Source of the DNA: Flavobacteriales bacterium
GTDB taxonomy: Bacteria; Bacteroidota; Bacteroidia; Flavobacteriales_F; PHOS-HE28
Direction of reading: 5' to 3'
Length of the DNA stretch: 64,000 nt
NCBI GenBank assembly: GCA_020635655.1
Contig: JACJZI010000009.1
Coordinates: 105,016-169,015 of the forward strand
The notes beneath the pieces were generated by a model that did not search any database, was not told the origin of the DNA, and saw only the letters and a list, made by a program, of their open reading frames with translations. Position 1 is the first letter of the stretch. Each line of letters begins with the position of its first letter. The position numbers and the translations under genes are program-made. Shown here in pieces: positions 42,348 to 51,297 of the stretch.

Positions 42348-42391
42348 AAGGACGAAGGGGCCCACTCGCCAAGGTGGGCCCCTTCGTCCTT
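42348..42391 (+). terminator. Strong terminator after T9SS subtilase
   Basis: An 18-bp perfect stem: arms 42348-42365 and 42374-42391 around loop TCGCCAAG, containing AAGGGGCCCAC. It starts 14 bases after the stop and is followed by TTGG. The longest stem in the window. Confidence 0.85.
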
Positions 42392-42408
42392 TGGCACGAC
42401 CACCCGGC

Positions 42409-42416
42409 TAAATTCG
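42409..42416 (+). promoter_or_regulatory. -7 box variant (TAAATTCG) for glycosyltransferase pair
   Basis: TAAATTCG, 11 bases before the ATG at 42428, just after the strong terminator. Confidence 0.4.
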
Positions 42417-42427
42417 GAGCCGGTCCC

Positions 42428-43186
42428 ATGGACATCTCCGCCGTCGTCATCACGCGCAATGAAGCGCACAACATCGGGCGATGCCTCGAAGCCGCCGCCC
42501 GTGTCGCCAAGGAATTGATCGTGGTGGACGCGGAGAGCACCGATGATACGCGCGCGATCGCCGAGGCCCATGGTGCCCGCGTGACCCTGCGCCCCTGGAC
42601 CAACTACAGCGACCAGAAGAACTTCGCCAATGGTCTTGCGCAGGGACCTTACATCCTGTCCCTCGATGCGGACGAGGTCCTGAGCGATGCGCTCACCGCG
42701 GACATCCTGCGACAAAGGACCAACGGCCTGCATGGTGCCTATCGGCTCAAACGGCTCACCAACTATTGCGGGCAGTGGGTGCGCCATGGTGGTTGGTACC
42801 CCGATGCCAAGGTGAGGCTCTTCCCGAAGCAAGAGGCCCGTTGGGCGGGTGATCATGTGCATGAGTCGCTGGTGCTGCCGCCCGGCACGGTCATCACGGA
42901 CTTGAATGGCGACCTGTTGCACTTCAGCTATCGTTCCCTGGACGATCACCGCGATCGGATCGATCGCTACAGTGACCTGCATGCGCGCGCCATGTTCGAG
43001 AAGGGTCGGAAAGGCGGGATCATCAAGCACCTGTTCGCACCATGGGTCAAGTTCATACAGGGATATGTGTTGCAGGCGGGTTTCCTGGATGGATGGGCCG
43101 GATGGTCGATCGCGGTGATGTCCGCACGTGCAGTGCGCCTCAAGTACGAAAAACTGGACGCCCTGTACCGTGGCGCGAACGCCTGA
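42428..43186 (+). CDS. Glycosyltransferase family 2 (WaaE/KdtX-like)
   Basis: 252 residues. GT-A fold: AVVITRNEAHNIGRCLEAA at the N-terminus, DAESTDDTRAIAEAHGA, the QKNFANGLAQG segment and the SLDADEVLS DxD site. The NYSDQKNFA and GGWYPDAKVRLFPK blocks are typical of WaaE-type beta-glucosyltransferases that modify the lipopolysaccharide core. Cytosolic face of the inner membrane. Overlaps the GT9 gene by 17 bases. I start at 42428, after the terminator. Confidence 0.9.
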   Translation: MDISAVVITRNEAHNIGRCLEAAARVAKELIVVDAESTDDTRAIAEAHGARVTLRPWTNYSDQKNFANGLAQGPYILSLDADEVLSDALTADILRQRTNGLHGAYRLKRLTNYCGQWVRHGGWYPDAKVRLFPKQEARWAGDHVHESLVLPPGTVITDLNGDLLHFSYRSLDDHRDRIDRYSDLHARAMFEKGRKGGIIKHLFAPWVKFIQGYVLQAGFLDGWAGWSIAVMSARAVRLKYEKLDALYRGANA

Positions 43187-44186
43187 ACACATCATCCTGA
43201 GCCGAACGGACAGCATCGGGGACGTGATGCTGACCCTGCCCATGGCCGGTCTTCTGAAGGATCGCACACCCGGAGTCCGCATCACGTTCATCGGTCGCGA
43301 CTACACGCGCCCGGTGCTTGAGCACTGCGCTCATGTGGATGAGGTGGTCACATTGGACGATCTGCTGCGCATTGACCATGCAGCGGCCGTCGAACGGTTG
43401 AAGGACCTGAACGCCGATGTGCTCGTCCATGTGTTCCCGGAAAGACATGTCGCGCGTTGGGCCGAACGGGCAGGTATCCCGCTCCGTATCGGGACGAGCC
43501 ATCGCTGGTGGCATTGGACCACTTGCAATCGGCGTGTGGCGTTCAGCCGCAGGAACAGCGACCTGCACGAGGCCCAATTGAACATCGAGCTGCTCCGACC
43601 CCTGGGGTTCCATCGCATCCCATCCGTTGAGGAATTGATGGGGCTCCATGGCTTCACCCCAGGGCCGGCCGATGACACGGTTCGATCCCTGCTCCGGGCC
43701 GGTCGCAGGCACGTGGTCCTGCATCCGGGTTCCCGGGGCAGCGCCGTGGAATGGGGGTTGGATCGCTTTGCGGAACTGATCCGGATGTTGGACCCCGACC
43801 GGCATCAGGTCCTGCTGACCGGCACGGCCGCGGATGCGGCATCCTATCGTCCGGCCCTTCCCGTGGACCTTCCCCATGTGACGGATACGGGCGGGCAACT
43901 CTCGCTGGACCAGCTCATTGCCCTGATCGGTGCCTGCGATGCCCTTGTGGCGGCCAGCACGGGCCCCCTGCACATCGCCGCCGCGGCAGGGATCCGCGCC
44001 ATCGGGCTCTATGCGCCGCAACGGCCGATCCATCCCGGTCGATGGGCACCGCTGGGGCGCGATGCACATGCCCTGGTGGCCGACACTGCGGATCCACACT
44101 CCGCCGTCGGCCCGCCTCGCGACAGCATCCGGCTCATTTCCCCGGAACAGGTCCGGCGACTGATCGATGCGGACCGTCCCGGTTGA
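43170..44186 (+). CDS. Glycosyltransferase family 9 (heptosyltransferase-like)
   Basis: 338 residues from the GTG at 43170. GT-B fold: LSRTDSIGDVMLTLPMAGLL at the N-terminus is the acceptor domain start. The C-terminal half has VVLHPGSRGSAVEWGLDRFA, LIALIGACDALVAASTGPLH and AIGLYAPQRPIHPGRW, the nucleotide-sugar site. It probably adds a heptose or other sugar to the lipopolysaccharide core. Its 3' end overlaps the convergent O-antigen ligase gene by 53 bases. Confidence 0.9.
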   Translation: MARTPEHIILSRTDSIGDVMLTLPMAGLLKDRTPGVRITFIGRDYTRPVLEHCAHVDEVVTLDDLLRIDHAAAVERLKDLNADVLVHVFPERHVARWAERAGIPLRIGTSHRWWHWTTCNRRVAFSRRNSDLHEAQLNIELLRPLGFHRIPSVEELMGLHGFTPGPADDTVRSLLRAGRRHVVLHPGSRGSAVEWGLDRFAELIRMLDPDRHQVLLTGTAADAASYRPALPVDLPHVTDTGGQLSLDQLIALIGACDALVAASTGPLHIAAAAGIRAIGLYAPQRPIHPGRWAPLGRDAHALVADTADPHSAVGPPRDSIRLISPEQVRRLIDADRPG

Positions 44187-45741
44187 TCCGGCGCGCGCCG
44201 AAAACGAGCAATGCGAAGTAGAACGCGAAGAAGGTGGCCCCCACCTGCGTCTCGATCGTGTCCTCGCTCAGGCAACTGAACGCGAAAATGGCCGCCCATG
44301 CAATGAATACCGGCGATCGATAAGAACGGAGCGCCCGGGCAGGACCGACAAAGGCGAACAGGGCCCAAAGCAGGCCGAAGGCGCCGAAGGAGATCAGGAG
44401 CGTGAGGTATTCATTGTGGGCCCGATGACGCCATTCCGGCGCCAGTCGTGAACCGAGCCGACGGTACATCTCGGCGAAGGCCGGGCGTGTATCACCCGTT
44501 CCCACCCCCATCCAGGGATGCTCCCGAACGATGTGGGCCCCGGTGCGCCAGAACTCGAACCGCATCGTCAGGCTGTGCCCGTTGGGATCACCCGTGGTGC
44601 GGTACCGGTCCAACTCCATGCGCAGCTGTTCGAGCCGGGTGGCGAGCGGGCTTTGGCGACCGGTGCGCACGTTGGACACACCCGACCCGACGCGCTGGAC
44701 ATCCTCCGGCGAAAGATGCATCAGCCCGACGGAATCCTTGGGCAGGCCCATGCTCGCGAGATACCTCACCAGCGTGCTCCGCAGCGGTTGACCGCGCTCA
44801 TCGGTTCCATCGTATGGAACCTTGCTCAATCGCGACCAACCCCGTTCCAATTCCCCGTCCGCCACCTCGATCCACACAAAATGTCCGTTCTCGATCTGTG
44901 GGTCCTCCAGATCATGATAATAGAGTTCGCCACCGGCGCTGCGCTCGGGAAGACCGGTGCGTTCGGGCCAGGCAGCATGCGGTGTTCCTGCGAGCAGATG
45001 GACCATTGCCAGTGCGCCAACTGCGATGAGCAGCAGCAAACCTCCGCGCAGCAGCCAACGGACCCTCATCGGTGTTCGACCGGCACGCCACCAGAGCAGG
45101 GCGGCCACCATGGCCACCAATGCACCGGCCCCGGACAGGCTACCGACCTTCCACATGAACAGCAACGCCCAGCCCGCGGCCGCATACTGCGTCCATTGCA
45201 TCCATTTCCACCCGGGGCGATGGACCAGAAGCACCACGACCGCCAGGCATAGCAACAGACCGAGCCGGATGTGGCTGATGAACAAGGACACTCCACGGAA
45301 ATCACCCAGCGCGAGCCGGTCATGGGCGACCGCGAGACAGACCATGGTGCTCAGCACAACACTGTAGGCACCGGCGAGCAGGATGCCCCAGAGTCCCCGC
45401 TCCGTCAGGGCCGGCATGGTGGGAATGATGGTACCGAACACCAGGATGGGCAACAGGATGCGGCACAGGTCCAGGCCCCATTCCAGGTCCTGCGTCCACA
45501 AGAGGCCAAGCACGTGCAGGAGGAACAGCGACACGAACAGCAGCACCCATCGGTCCGTGAAGGCGCGTCTGAACCGGTCCCAGAGGTCGCGGTGGTGCAC
45601 ACCTTCCCCCAGCCATGCGCCGATCAGAAGGAACTGTGCGTTGCTGACCAGCACATTGCTCCACGGCAGGGTCACTGCCACAAGGGCGAGCGCGAGCCAT
45701 TGCACGTTGCCGTAGGTGAGGTACGAACGCCAGCCCGACAT
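44134..45741 (-). CDS. O-antigen ligase/polymerase family membrane protein
   Basis: 535 residues, about 10-12 membrane segments with a large periplasmic loop (about residues 260-440). The loop holds FWRTGAHIVREHPWMGVGTG and RAHNEYLTLLISFG, the Wzy_C/WaaL pattern including the conserved His-Asn. It either joins O-antigen to lipid A-core or polymerises the repeat. It lies 25 bases after ctpA on the same strand and overlaps the GT9 gene on the other strand. Confidence 0.88.
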   Translation of the reverse strand: MSGWRSYLTYGNVQWLALALVAVTLPWSNVLVSNAQFLLIGAWLGEGVHHRDLWDRFRRAFTDRWVLLFVSLFLLHVLGLLWTQDLEWGLDLCRILLPILVFGTIIPTMPALTERGLWGILLAGAYSVVLSTMVCLAVAHDRLALGDFRGVSLFISHIRLGLLLCLAVVVLLVHRPGWKWMQWTQYAAAGWALLFMWKVGSLSGAGALVAMVAALLWWRAGRTPMRVRWLLRGGLLLLIAVGALAMVHLLAGTPHAAWPERTGLPERSAGGELYYHDLEDPQIENGHFVWIEVADGELERGWSRLSKVPYDGTDERGQPLRSTLVRYLASMGLPKDSVGLMHLSPEDVQRVGSGVSNVRTGRQSPLATRLEQLRMELDRYRTTGDPNGHSLTMRFEFWRTGAHIVREHPWMGVGTGDTRPAFAEMYRRLGSRLAPEWRHRAHNEYLTLLISFGAFGLLWALFAFVGPARALRSYRSPVFIAWAAIFAFSCLSEDTIETQVGATFFAFYFALLVFGARRINRDGPHRSVAGPVPGK

Positions 45742-45766
45742 CTGCTGTGGCGGGGTTGAGGCGCGA

Positions 45767-47434
45767 TCAGTGCACCGTGCCGTCGAGGATGCCGGCGTAG
45801 GTGCCGCTGTTGAGGATGTCCAGCGCTTTCCTCACGTAGTCATCGTCGGACAGGGCCGCACGGGCACGACCCGTCTGCAGGTCGTACCGCGATACGATCT
45901 CGTTCCGCAGCACCTCGGCGATGTCCTTTCGGAACAGCTGCATCTCCTCGGCCGCATCCGGCTCCAGTTCCTTCCGGAGCGTTTCGAAAGCGGTCTCGGC
46001 ATGCGCGTAGTACCGCTCCTTCTTCGCCGAGGCCACCAGGTCGTTGAAGGCATGCATGCTGCTGGTCTCGTAGTCGAACTTGTGCGTGCGGGCGAACGCG
46101 GCGAACTGATCATACAACGCATCAGTGATCTGGAACTTCTCCGGTGGACCGATGGAATCGTGGGTCATGTGGTAGTTCGTGGCGAAATCGAAGAACACGT
46201 CCTCGGCATACAGCGCTCCCACGACCTTCGGCAGCTCGGGTTCATCCACCTTCACGTCGGGCAGTATCCCGCGACCGTCATAGACCGGCCGGCCGTTCTT
46301 GGTGTGGAACTCGGTGATGAGGGAGTCGCTCACTTCGATGGCGTGGCCGGTGCTGTCCCGATGCGCATAGTCCAGCTTCTGGATGCAGCGGCCGCTCGGG
46401 ATGTAGTACTTGGCCACGGTCACCTTCAGCTTGGCGTTGTAAAAGAGGTCGCGCGTCTGTTGCACCAGCCCCTTGCCGTAGGTCCGTTCACCGATGATCA
46501 CCGCGCGGTCCAGGTCCTGCAAGGACCCGCTCACGATCTCGCTCGCACTGGCCGAGCCACCGTCCACCAGCAGGACCAGCGGGATAGCGGCATCATAGGG
46601 TTCGCTCAGGGTCCGATAGCTCTTGTCCCATTCGGCGATCCGCCCCTTCGTTTCCACCACCAACTGGTTCTTCGACACGAAAAGGTTGACGATGTTCACG
46701 GCCTCGCGCAACAGTCCACCGCCATTTCCGCGAAGGTCAAGGATCACCTTCTCGGCACCCTTGTCCTTCAGGTCCTTCAGGGCGTTGCGCACCTCATAGC
46801 TCGCGGTCTGGGTGAAACTGTTGAGCTTGAGATAGCCCACATGGTGGTCCTCGTCCACGATCCCCTTGTAGGGCACGTCGGGGATTTTGATCTCCTCGCG
46901 GGTCAGTGCCTTCTCCACCGGCTGCCCTCCGGTGCGTTGGAGCACGATGCGCACGGTGGAACCGGCCTGGCCTTTCAGGAGCTTGCTCACTTCGTCGGTG
47001 TTCATGCCCTGCACATCCTGGCCATCCACCTCAAGGATCATGTCACCGGCCCAGATGCCCGATCTGGCCGCGGGAAAACCCTCGTACGGTTCACTGATCA
47101 CCACGCCATCCCCTTTCTTCTTGATCAACGCACCGATCCCCCCGTACTGCCCGGTGGTCTGGAACCGGTATTCCTCGATGTCGCTCTCCGGGATATAGTT
47201 GGTGTAGGGATCGAGCGAGTTGAGCATTGCATCGATGCCTGTCTTCATCAATGCGCCGGGCTTGGTGTCCTCGACGTAATAGATGTTGAGCTCCTTGTAG
47301 AGTTCAGTGAAGATCTCCAGGTTCTTGGAGATCTCGAAGTAGTTGTCGCCGGCAGCCAGCGTAAGCATGCCCGAGCCCGCCACGGCAAGGGCGATGGTCC
47401 AGGTCTTCCAGCGGTTCGTGCGGGATCTGCGCAT
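45767..47434 (-). CDS. ctpA: S41 family C-terminal processing peptidase
   Basis: 555 residues. N-terminal membrane/signal segment (TWTIALAVAGSGMLTLAAG). PDZ domain about residues 95-180 (EGFPAARSGIWAGDMILEVD). The Ser-Lys dyad is in GGSASASEIVSG and ERTYGKGLVQQT. A long helical C-terminal region follows. It degrades or trims periplasmic proteins. The start at 47434 leaves 13 bases after yidD; ATGs at 47464 and 47470 would overlap it. Confidence 0.93.
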   Translation of the reverse strand: MRRSRTNRWKTWTIALAVAGSGMLTLAAGDNYFEISKNLEIFTELYKELNIYYVEDTKPGALMKTGIDAMLNSLDPYTNYIPESDIEEYRFQTTGQYGGIGALIKKKGDGVVISEPYEGFPAARSGIWAGDMILEVDGQDVQGMNTDEVSKLLKGQAGSTVRIVLQRTGGQPVEKALTREEIKIPDVPYKGIVDEDHHVGYLKLNSFTQTASYEVRNALKDLKDKGAEKVILDLRGNGGGLLREAVNIVNLFVSKNQLVVETKGRIAEWDKSYRTLSEPYDAAIPLVLLVDGGSASASEIVSGSLQDLDRAVIIGERTYGKGLVQQTRDLFYNAKLKVTVAKYYIPSGRCIQKLDYAHRDSTGHAIEVSDSLITEFHTKNGRPVYDGRGILPDVKVDEPELPKVVGALYAEDVFFDFATNYHMTHDSIGPPEKFQITDALYDQFAAFARTHKFDYETSSMHAFNDLVASAKKERYYAHAETAFETLRKELEPDAAEEMQLFRKDIAEVLRNEIVSRYDLQTGRARAALSDDDYVRKALDILNSGTYAGILDGTVH

Positions 47435-47447
47435 ACGGTGAGCGGGT

Positions 47448-47669
47448 TCAGGGGACGGGGTCATGGCCATGCCCGCCCCAGGGGTGGCAAGATAGGAAGC
47501 GCTTGAGGGTGAGCCATCCACCGCGCCAGGGGCCATGCTTGCGCAATGCCTCCACACCATATTCACTGCAGGACGGTGTGTATCTGCAGGCACCGGGAAG
47601 CAGTGGCGAGATGGTATACTGGTAAAGACGCACCAGGCCGATCATGAGCTTGGCGATCAGGCTACCCAT
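47448..47669 (-). CDS. yidD: Membrane protein insertion efficiency factor YidD
   Basis: 73 residues, the usual size. Amphipathic N-terminus (IAKLMIGLVRLYQYTISPLL) then the Cys-rich core CRYTPSCSEYGVEALRKHG and FLSCHPWGGHGHDPVP. Assists YidC in placing inner-membrane proteins. It overlaps rnpA by 8 bases, the classic rnpA-yidD pairing. Confidence 0.95.
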   Translation of the reverse strand: MGSLIAKLMIGLVRLYQYTISPLLPGACRYTPSCSEYGVEALRKHGPWRGGWLTLKRFLSCHPWGGHGHDPVP

Positions 47670-48081
47670 TCTGTTCCATCCAACGGTCCAGGGCGGGGAT
47701 CATTTTGTCCTCCACCACGGCGTACGGCATGGTCGTCCGGCCTTGGAACGCCACGAGCAGCGCATAGCACGACATGCCCTCGCGGCAGTGTTCCACGTAC
47801 CGCTGTTTGTTCAAGCGCCACACCTCGCGCATCAGGCGTTTCATCCGGTTGCGGTCCACGGCACGTGGCAGTCGCCGTTTGGGGACGGCAAAGGCGATCC
47901 GGATCGGGTATGCGTTCTCATCCGTGACGGACAGACCGGTGATCCGGAACGGCGGTCGGTGCACCACGACACCTTCACGCACCACTTGTTCGATGAGCTT
48001 CCGGCCGCTGAGCCGCTCGTGCTTCCGAAAGGTAGGTCGCTCCACGCTCGGGGAGTACTGCGGCCGTTTGCGTCCCATCAC
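47662..48081 (-). CDS. rnpA: Ribonuclease P protein component
   Basis: 139 residues. Binds RNase P RNA and helps cut tRNA 5' leaders. The RNR motif is in RAVDRNRMKRLMREVWR and the preceding strand is IRIAFAVPKRRLP. N-terminal extension MGRKRPQYSPSVERPTFRKHERLSG is basic (only part is conserved). rpmH is not next to it, unlike in many bacteria; hemD is. Confidence 0.95.
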   Translation of the reverse strand: MMGRKRPQYSPSVERPTFRKHERLSGRKLIEQVVREGVVVHRPPFRITGLSVTDENAYPIRIAFAVPKRRLPRAVDRNRMKRLMREVWRLNKQRYVEHCREGMSCYALLVAFQGRTTMPYAVVEDKMIPALDRWMEQNG

Positions 48082-48096
48082 GCGATCAACGGCCGG

Positions 48097-48846
48097 TCAC
48101 TTCTTCTTCGCCTGTTTCTTGATATAGAGCTCGATGGCCCCGGTCATCGAGGGGGCTTCCGGCAGGGGTGCCTCCACGTCCAGCCGCAGGCCGGCATCCC
48201 GCACGGCCTTCGAAGTGGTGGGACCGAACGCCGCAATGGCCACCGAATCCTGCTTGAATTTCGGGAAGTTCTTCTTCAGGCTCTCGATGCCACCCGGGCT
48301 GAAGAATACGACCATGTCGTACCGCAGGTCCTTCAGGTCGCTGAGGTCGCATGCCACGGTGCGATAGAGCACCGCGTTGGTGTACTTGATGTTGGCCTTG
48401 TCCAGCATCGCTGGGATCTCCGCCTTTTGCAGGTCGGAACAGGGCAGCAGGAAGGTCTCGTCCTTGTGCTTCTTGATCACGTCCATCAGGTCGGCGAAGG
48501 TGTTCTTGCCGATGAAGACCTTGCGCTTGCGGTATACGATGTACTTCTGGACATAAAAGGCGACCGACTCCGACACGCAGAAGTACTTCATGCCGTCGGG
48601 CACGGTGATGCGCATCTCCTTGCAGATGCGGAAGAAGTGGTCCACGGCATTGCGGCTCGTGAAGATCACCGCGGAGTGGTCCAGGATGTTGATGCGTTCC
48701 TGACGGAAATCCTGGCCGTCGACGCCTTCCACCTTGATGAACGGCCTGAAGTCGATCTTGAGCGCGTACTTCTTCGCCAGCTCATGGTACGGCGACTTCA
48801 CGTCGGACGGTTCGGGCTGTGAAACGAGTATGGACTTGATCTTCAA
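48097..48846 (-). CDS. hemD: Uroporphyrinogen-III synthase
   Basis: 249 residues. Closes hydroxymethylbilane to uroporphyrinogen III. N-terminal KIKSILVSQPEP, IFTSRNAVDHFFRIC, SESVAFYVQKYIV and C-terminal VVFFSPGGIESL, IAAFGPTTSKAVRDAGL are conserved blocks. The family varies a lot, but this form is typical of Bacteroidota, where it sits beside DUF4271. Between DUF4271 and rnpA in a compact minus-strand run. Confidence 0.92.
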   Translation of the reverse strand: MKIKSILVSQPEPSDVKSPYHELAKKYALKIDFRPFIKVEGVDGQDFRQERINILDHSAVIFTSRNAVDHFFRICKEMRITVPDGMKYFCVSESVAFYVQKYIVYRKRKVFIGKNTFADLMDVIKKHKDETFLLPCSDLQKAEIPAMLDKANIKYTNAVLYRTVACDLSDLKDLRYDMVVFFSPGGIESLKKNFPKFKQDSVAIAAFGPTTSKAVRDAGLRLDVEAPLPEAPSMTGAIELYIKKQAKKK

Positions 48847-48856
48847 GGCCTCGATC

Positions 48857-49537
48857 TTAGAGGAGTTGCGATGCGGGGGGAACGGAGCGCTCCAGCGTTC
48901 GGATCAAGATCGCGAGGGGCAGTATTTCCGTGGCGCAAAGGTACAGGAAAATGTGCCTGTAAGGCATCCCCGAGGTCCGGCCGATGACCAGGGCCCGGAC
49001 CCAACGCACCAGGAACACCAGGAGCAGCACGGCGATGCCCACCACCAGCAGACCTTGCCGCCAGGATGCCTGGCCGATCATCAATACGGTGAGTGGAAGC
49101 AGGGCCAGACCGGTCACCACCTGACCCAGGACCAGATTGTAGGTGTACTCCTGCAGGCCGCCGTCCCCGTTGAACAACCAACCGGCAATGCGCTGCACCA
49201 GCACCTGCGCTACCGCGATCGCCATCACGACCAACAGCAGTTCAAGGTAATGGTCCCATCGGGGCCCGAGCATGCCCATCAGCACCCCCGACTGGTAGAG
49301 GAACAGGGCCACCACCACGCCCGCCACGGCCCACAGCCCGATCAACGAACGGTCGTTCAGATCGATCTCCTCGCGCATGGACCGGCGGCTGATGCGTGTG
49401 CGTTCCACCGTTTCCCAGATAAGCCGCCACTTGCGGGGTGCGTTGAAATTGGTCCAGGCCAGATAGCCCAACACGAGCAGCAGCACCAGGATGCTCCAAT
49501 CGGTGCTGAGGGGGTCGGTGCCGCGCAGGGTGCCCAT
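48857..49537 (-). CDS. DUF4271 membrane protein
   Basis: 226 residues, about six membrane segments (STDWSILVLLLVLGYLAW, LIGLWAVAGVVVALFLYQ, LVVMAIAVAQVLVQRIAGWL and others), ending MPYRHIFLYLCATEILPLAI. The C-terminal LYLCATEILPL block marks DUF4271. Function unknown; regularly next to hemD in Bacteroidota. The ATG at 49537 is 11 bases from a perfect -7 box. Confidence 0.88.
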   Translation of the reverse strand: MGTLRGTDPLSTDWSILVLLLVLGYLAWTNFNAPRKWRLIWETVERTRISRRSMREEIDLNDRSLIGLWAVAGVVVALFLYQSGVLMGMLGPRWDHYLELLLVVMAIAVAQVLVQRIAGWLFNGDGGLQEYTYNLVLGQVVTGLALLPLTVLMIGQASWRQGLLVVGIAVLLLVFLVRWVRALVIGRTSGMPYRHIFLYLCATEILPLAILIRTLERSVPPASQLL

Positions 49538-49548
49538 CGTGCCGTGGG

Positions 49549-49556
49549 CAAAGGTA
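49549..49556 (-). promoter_or_regulatory. -7 box (TACCTTTG) for DUF4271-hemD-rnpA run
   Basis: Exact TAnnTTTG on the minus strand, 11 bases before the ATG at 49537. Divergent from the gcdH promoter 28 bases away. Confidence 0.5.
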
Positions 49557-49584
49557 TTCGGCCCTTCCAGGCTCCGGGGTTGAC

Positions 49585-49592
49585 TACTTTTG
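49585..49592 (+). promoter_or_regulatory. -7 box (TACTTTTG) for gcdH
   Basis: Exact TAnnTTTG, 7 bases before the gcdH ATG, so the transcript should begin at or next to the start codon. Confidence 0.5.
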
Positions 49593-49599
49593 CGGCCCG

Positions 49600-50826
49600 A
49601 TGAACGACGCCTCCACCCCCGCCCAGGCACCCGCCCGCAAAGCCGCCACGGACCTCTTCCAACATCACGACCACTACCTGGTGGACGAATTGCTCACCGA
49701 GGAGCACAAGCTGATCCGGGACACGGCCCGCAAGTACGTCAGCAAGCATCTCAAACCAATCATCGAGGAAGCCTTCGAGAAGGCGGAGTTCCATCCGGAG
49801 ATCATCCCCGGCCTGGCGGGGATCGGCGCCTTCGGGCCCATCATCCCGCAGGAATACGGCGGCATGGGCCTGGACCAGATCAGCTACGGCCTGATCATGC
49901 AGGAGATCGAGCGGTGCGACAGCGGCCTGCGCAGCTTGTGCAGCGTGCAGGGCAGCCTGGTCATGTACCCCATCTGGAAGTACGGCTCGGAGGAACAGAA
50001 GAAGAAGTGGCTGCCGGACATGGCCCAAGGGAGGAAGATCGGCTGCTTCGGCCTTACCGAACCCAACTTCGGCAGCAACCCCGGCGGCATGGTCACCACC
50101 TTCAAGGATGCCGGCGACCATTACGTGTTGAACGGGGCCAAGATGTGGATCAGCAACGCCCCCATGGCCGATGTGGCCGTTGTGTGGGCCAAGGCCGAGA
50201 ACACCGAAGGGCGGATCCACGGCCTGCTCGTGGAGCGCGGCATGGAGGGCTTCACCACGCCCACCACGCACGGCAAATTGAGCCTGCGCGCAAGCCCCAC
50301 CGGCGAACTCGTGTTCGACAACGTGAAGGTGCCCAAGGCCAACCTGCTGCCGAACAAGAGCGGCCTCGGTGCGCCGCTCGGCTGCCTGGACAGCGCCCGA
50401 TTCGGCATCGCCTGGGGCACCCTCGGCGTGGCCATGGAGTGCTACGACACGGCCCTGCGTTACGCCAAACAACGCGTGCAGTTCGACAAGCCGATCGCGG
50501 CCTTCCAGCTCACGCAGAAGAAGCTGGCCGAGATGATCACCGAGATCACCAAGGCCCAGCTGCTCACCTGGCGTCTGGGCGTGCTGCGCAACGAGGGCCG
50601 CGCCACCACCGCACAGATCAGCATGGCCAAACGCAACAACGTCGCACTGGCCCAGAACATCGCGCGGGAGGCCCGCCAGATCCTCGGCGGCATGGGTATC
50701 ACCAACGAGTACCCCATCATGCGCCACATGATGAACCTGGAGAGCGTGGTGACCTATGAGGGCACGCACGACATCCATCTGCTCATCACCGGCGCGGAGG
50801 TAACAGGGATCCCGGCGTTCAAATGA
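49600..50826 (+). CDS. gcdH: Glutaryl-CoA dehydrogenase-like acyl-CoA dehydrogenase
   Basis: 408 residues. FAD enzyme of lysine and tryptophan breakdown, turning glutaryl-CoA into crotonyl-CoA. GCFGLTEPNFGSNPGGMVTT and WISNAPMADVAVVWAK are FAD/substrate blocks. The C-terminal NLESVVTYEGTHDIHLL has the catalytic Glu and is very close to the human enzyme; it ends VTGIPAFK. No other lysine-degradation gene is adjacent. Its end overlaps the convergent 50819 gene by 8 bases. Confidence 0.93.
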   Translation: MNDASTPAQAPARKAATDLFQHHDHYLVDELLTEEHKLIRDTARKYVSKHLKPIIEEAFEKAEFHPEIIPGLAGIGAFGPIIPQEYGGMGLDQISYGLIMQEIERCDSGLRSLCSVQGSLVMYPIWKYGSEEQKKKWLPDMAQGRKIGCFGLTEPNFGSNPGGMVTTFKDAGDHYVLNGAKMWISNAPMADVAVVWAKAENTEGRIHGLLVERGMEGFTTPTTHGKLSLRASPTGELVFDNVKVPKANLLPNKSGLGAPLGCLDSARFGIAWGTLGVAMECYDTALRYAKQRVQFDKPIAAFQLTQKKLAEMITEITKAQLLTWRLGVLRNEGRATTAQISMAKRNNVALAQNIAREARQILGGMGITNEYPIMRHMMNLESVVTYEGTHDIHLLITGAEVTGIPAFK

Positions 50827-51226
50827 CCGCCGCCTGCTCTTCCGCCAGCCACTCCCGTGCCTCCTGCTCCGTGCGGAACACGCCCGTGCGGAAGGTCTGC
50901 GGGAAATAGGCGAAGTAGAGCCGCGCGATCGCCGGAAGCAGGTCGCCGTCCAGCACCAGGGCGATGGCGCGGATCACGGCGCGATCCTCCGGCAACTCGT
51001 AGAAGTTCGTACGCATCACCTCGGGATCGAAGTAGCGATCGCCTTCCACCACAGTGAGCATCACATGGGGCTCACCATCGCACATGCGTCGTCGCGCACG
51101 GATGTTCTCCACCATGCCCTTGGCGTCGATGGGAATGTCCGGTTTGAACCGGGTCTCGATGAAATGCGGACCGGTGCGCGTGATGAACGCGGTGGCCGTC
51201 TCTTCGGTGAGGTGGATGTCGGTCAT
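50819..51226 (-). CDS. Hypothetical protein, STAS-like small domain
   Basis: 135 residues. Pattern of short strands and helices: FIETRFKPDIPIDAKGMVEN, then HVMLTVVEGDRYFDPEVM, then VLDGDLLPAIARLYF and a final FRTEQEAREWLAEE. This layout resembles small STAS-like proteins (DUF7793-type) of Bacteroidota. Role unknown. The last 8 bases overlap gcdH tail-to-tail. It diverges from the MgtC gene. Confidence 0.55.
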   Translation of the reverse strand: MTDIHLTEETATAFITRTGPHFIETRFKPDIPIDAKGMVENIRARRRMCDGEPHVMLTVVEGDRYFDPEVMRTNFYELPEDRAVIRAIALVLDGDLLPAIARLYFAYFPQTFRTGVFRTEQEAREWLAEEQAAVI

Positions 51227-51285
51227 GGTGGGACCTCCAAGGTCGGGATCACCACCCACGATCCCAAACGCGTGTGGCCAATGGA

Positions 51286-51293
51286 TATCTTGG
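51286..51293 (+). promoter_or_regulatory. -7 box variant (TATCTTGG) for MgtC/DUF4010 gene
   Basis: One change from TAnnTTTG, 4 bases before the ATG at 51298. Confidence 0.35.
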
Positions 51294-51297
51294 ACGC

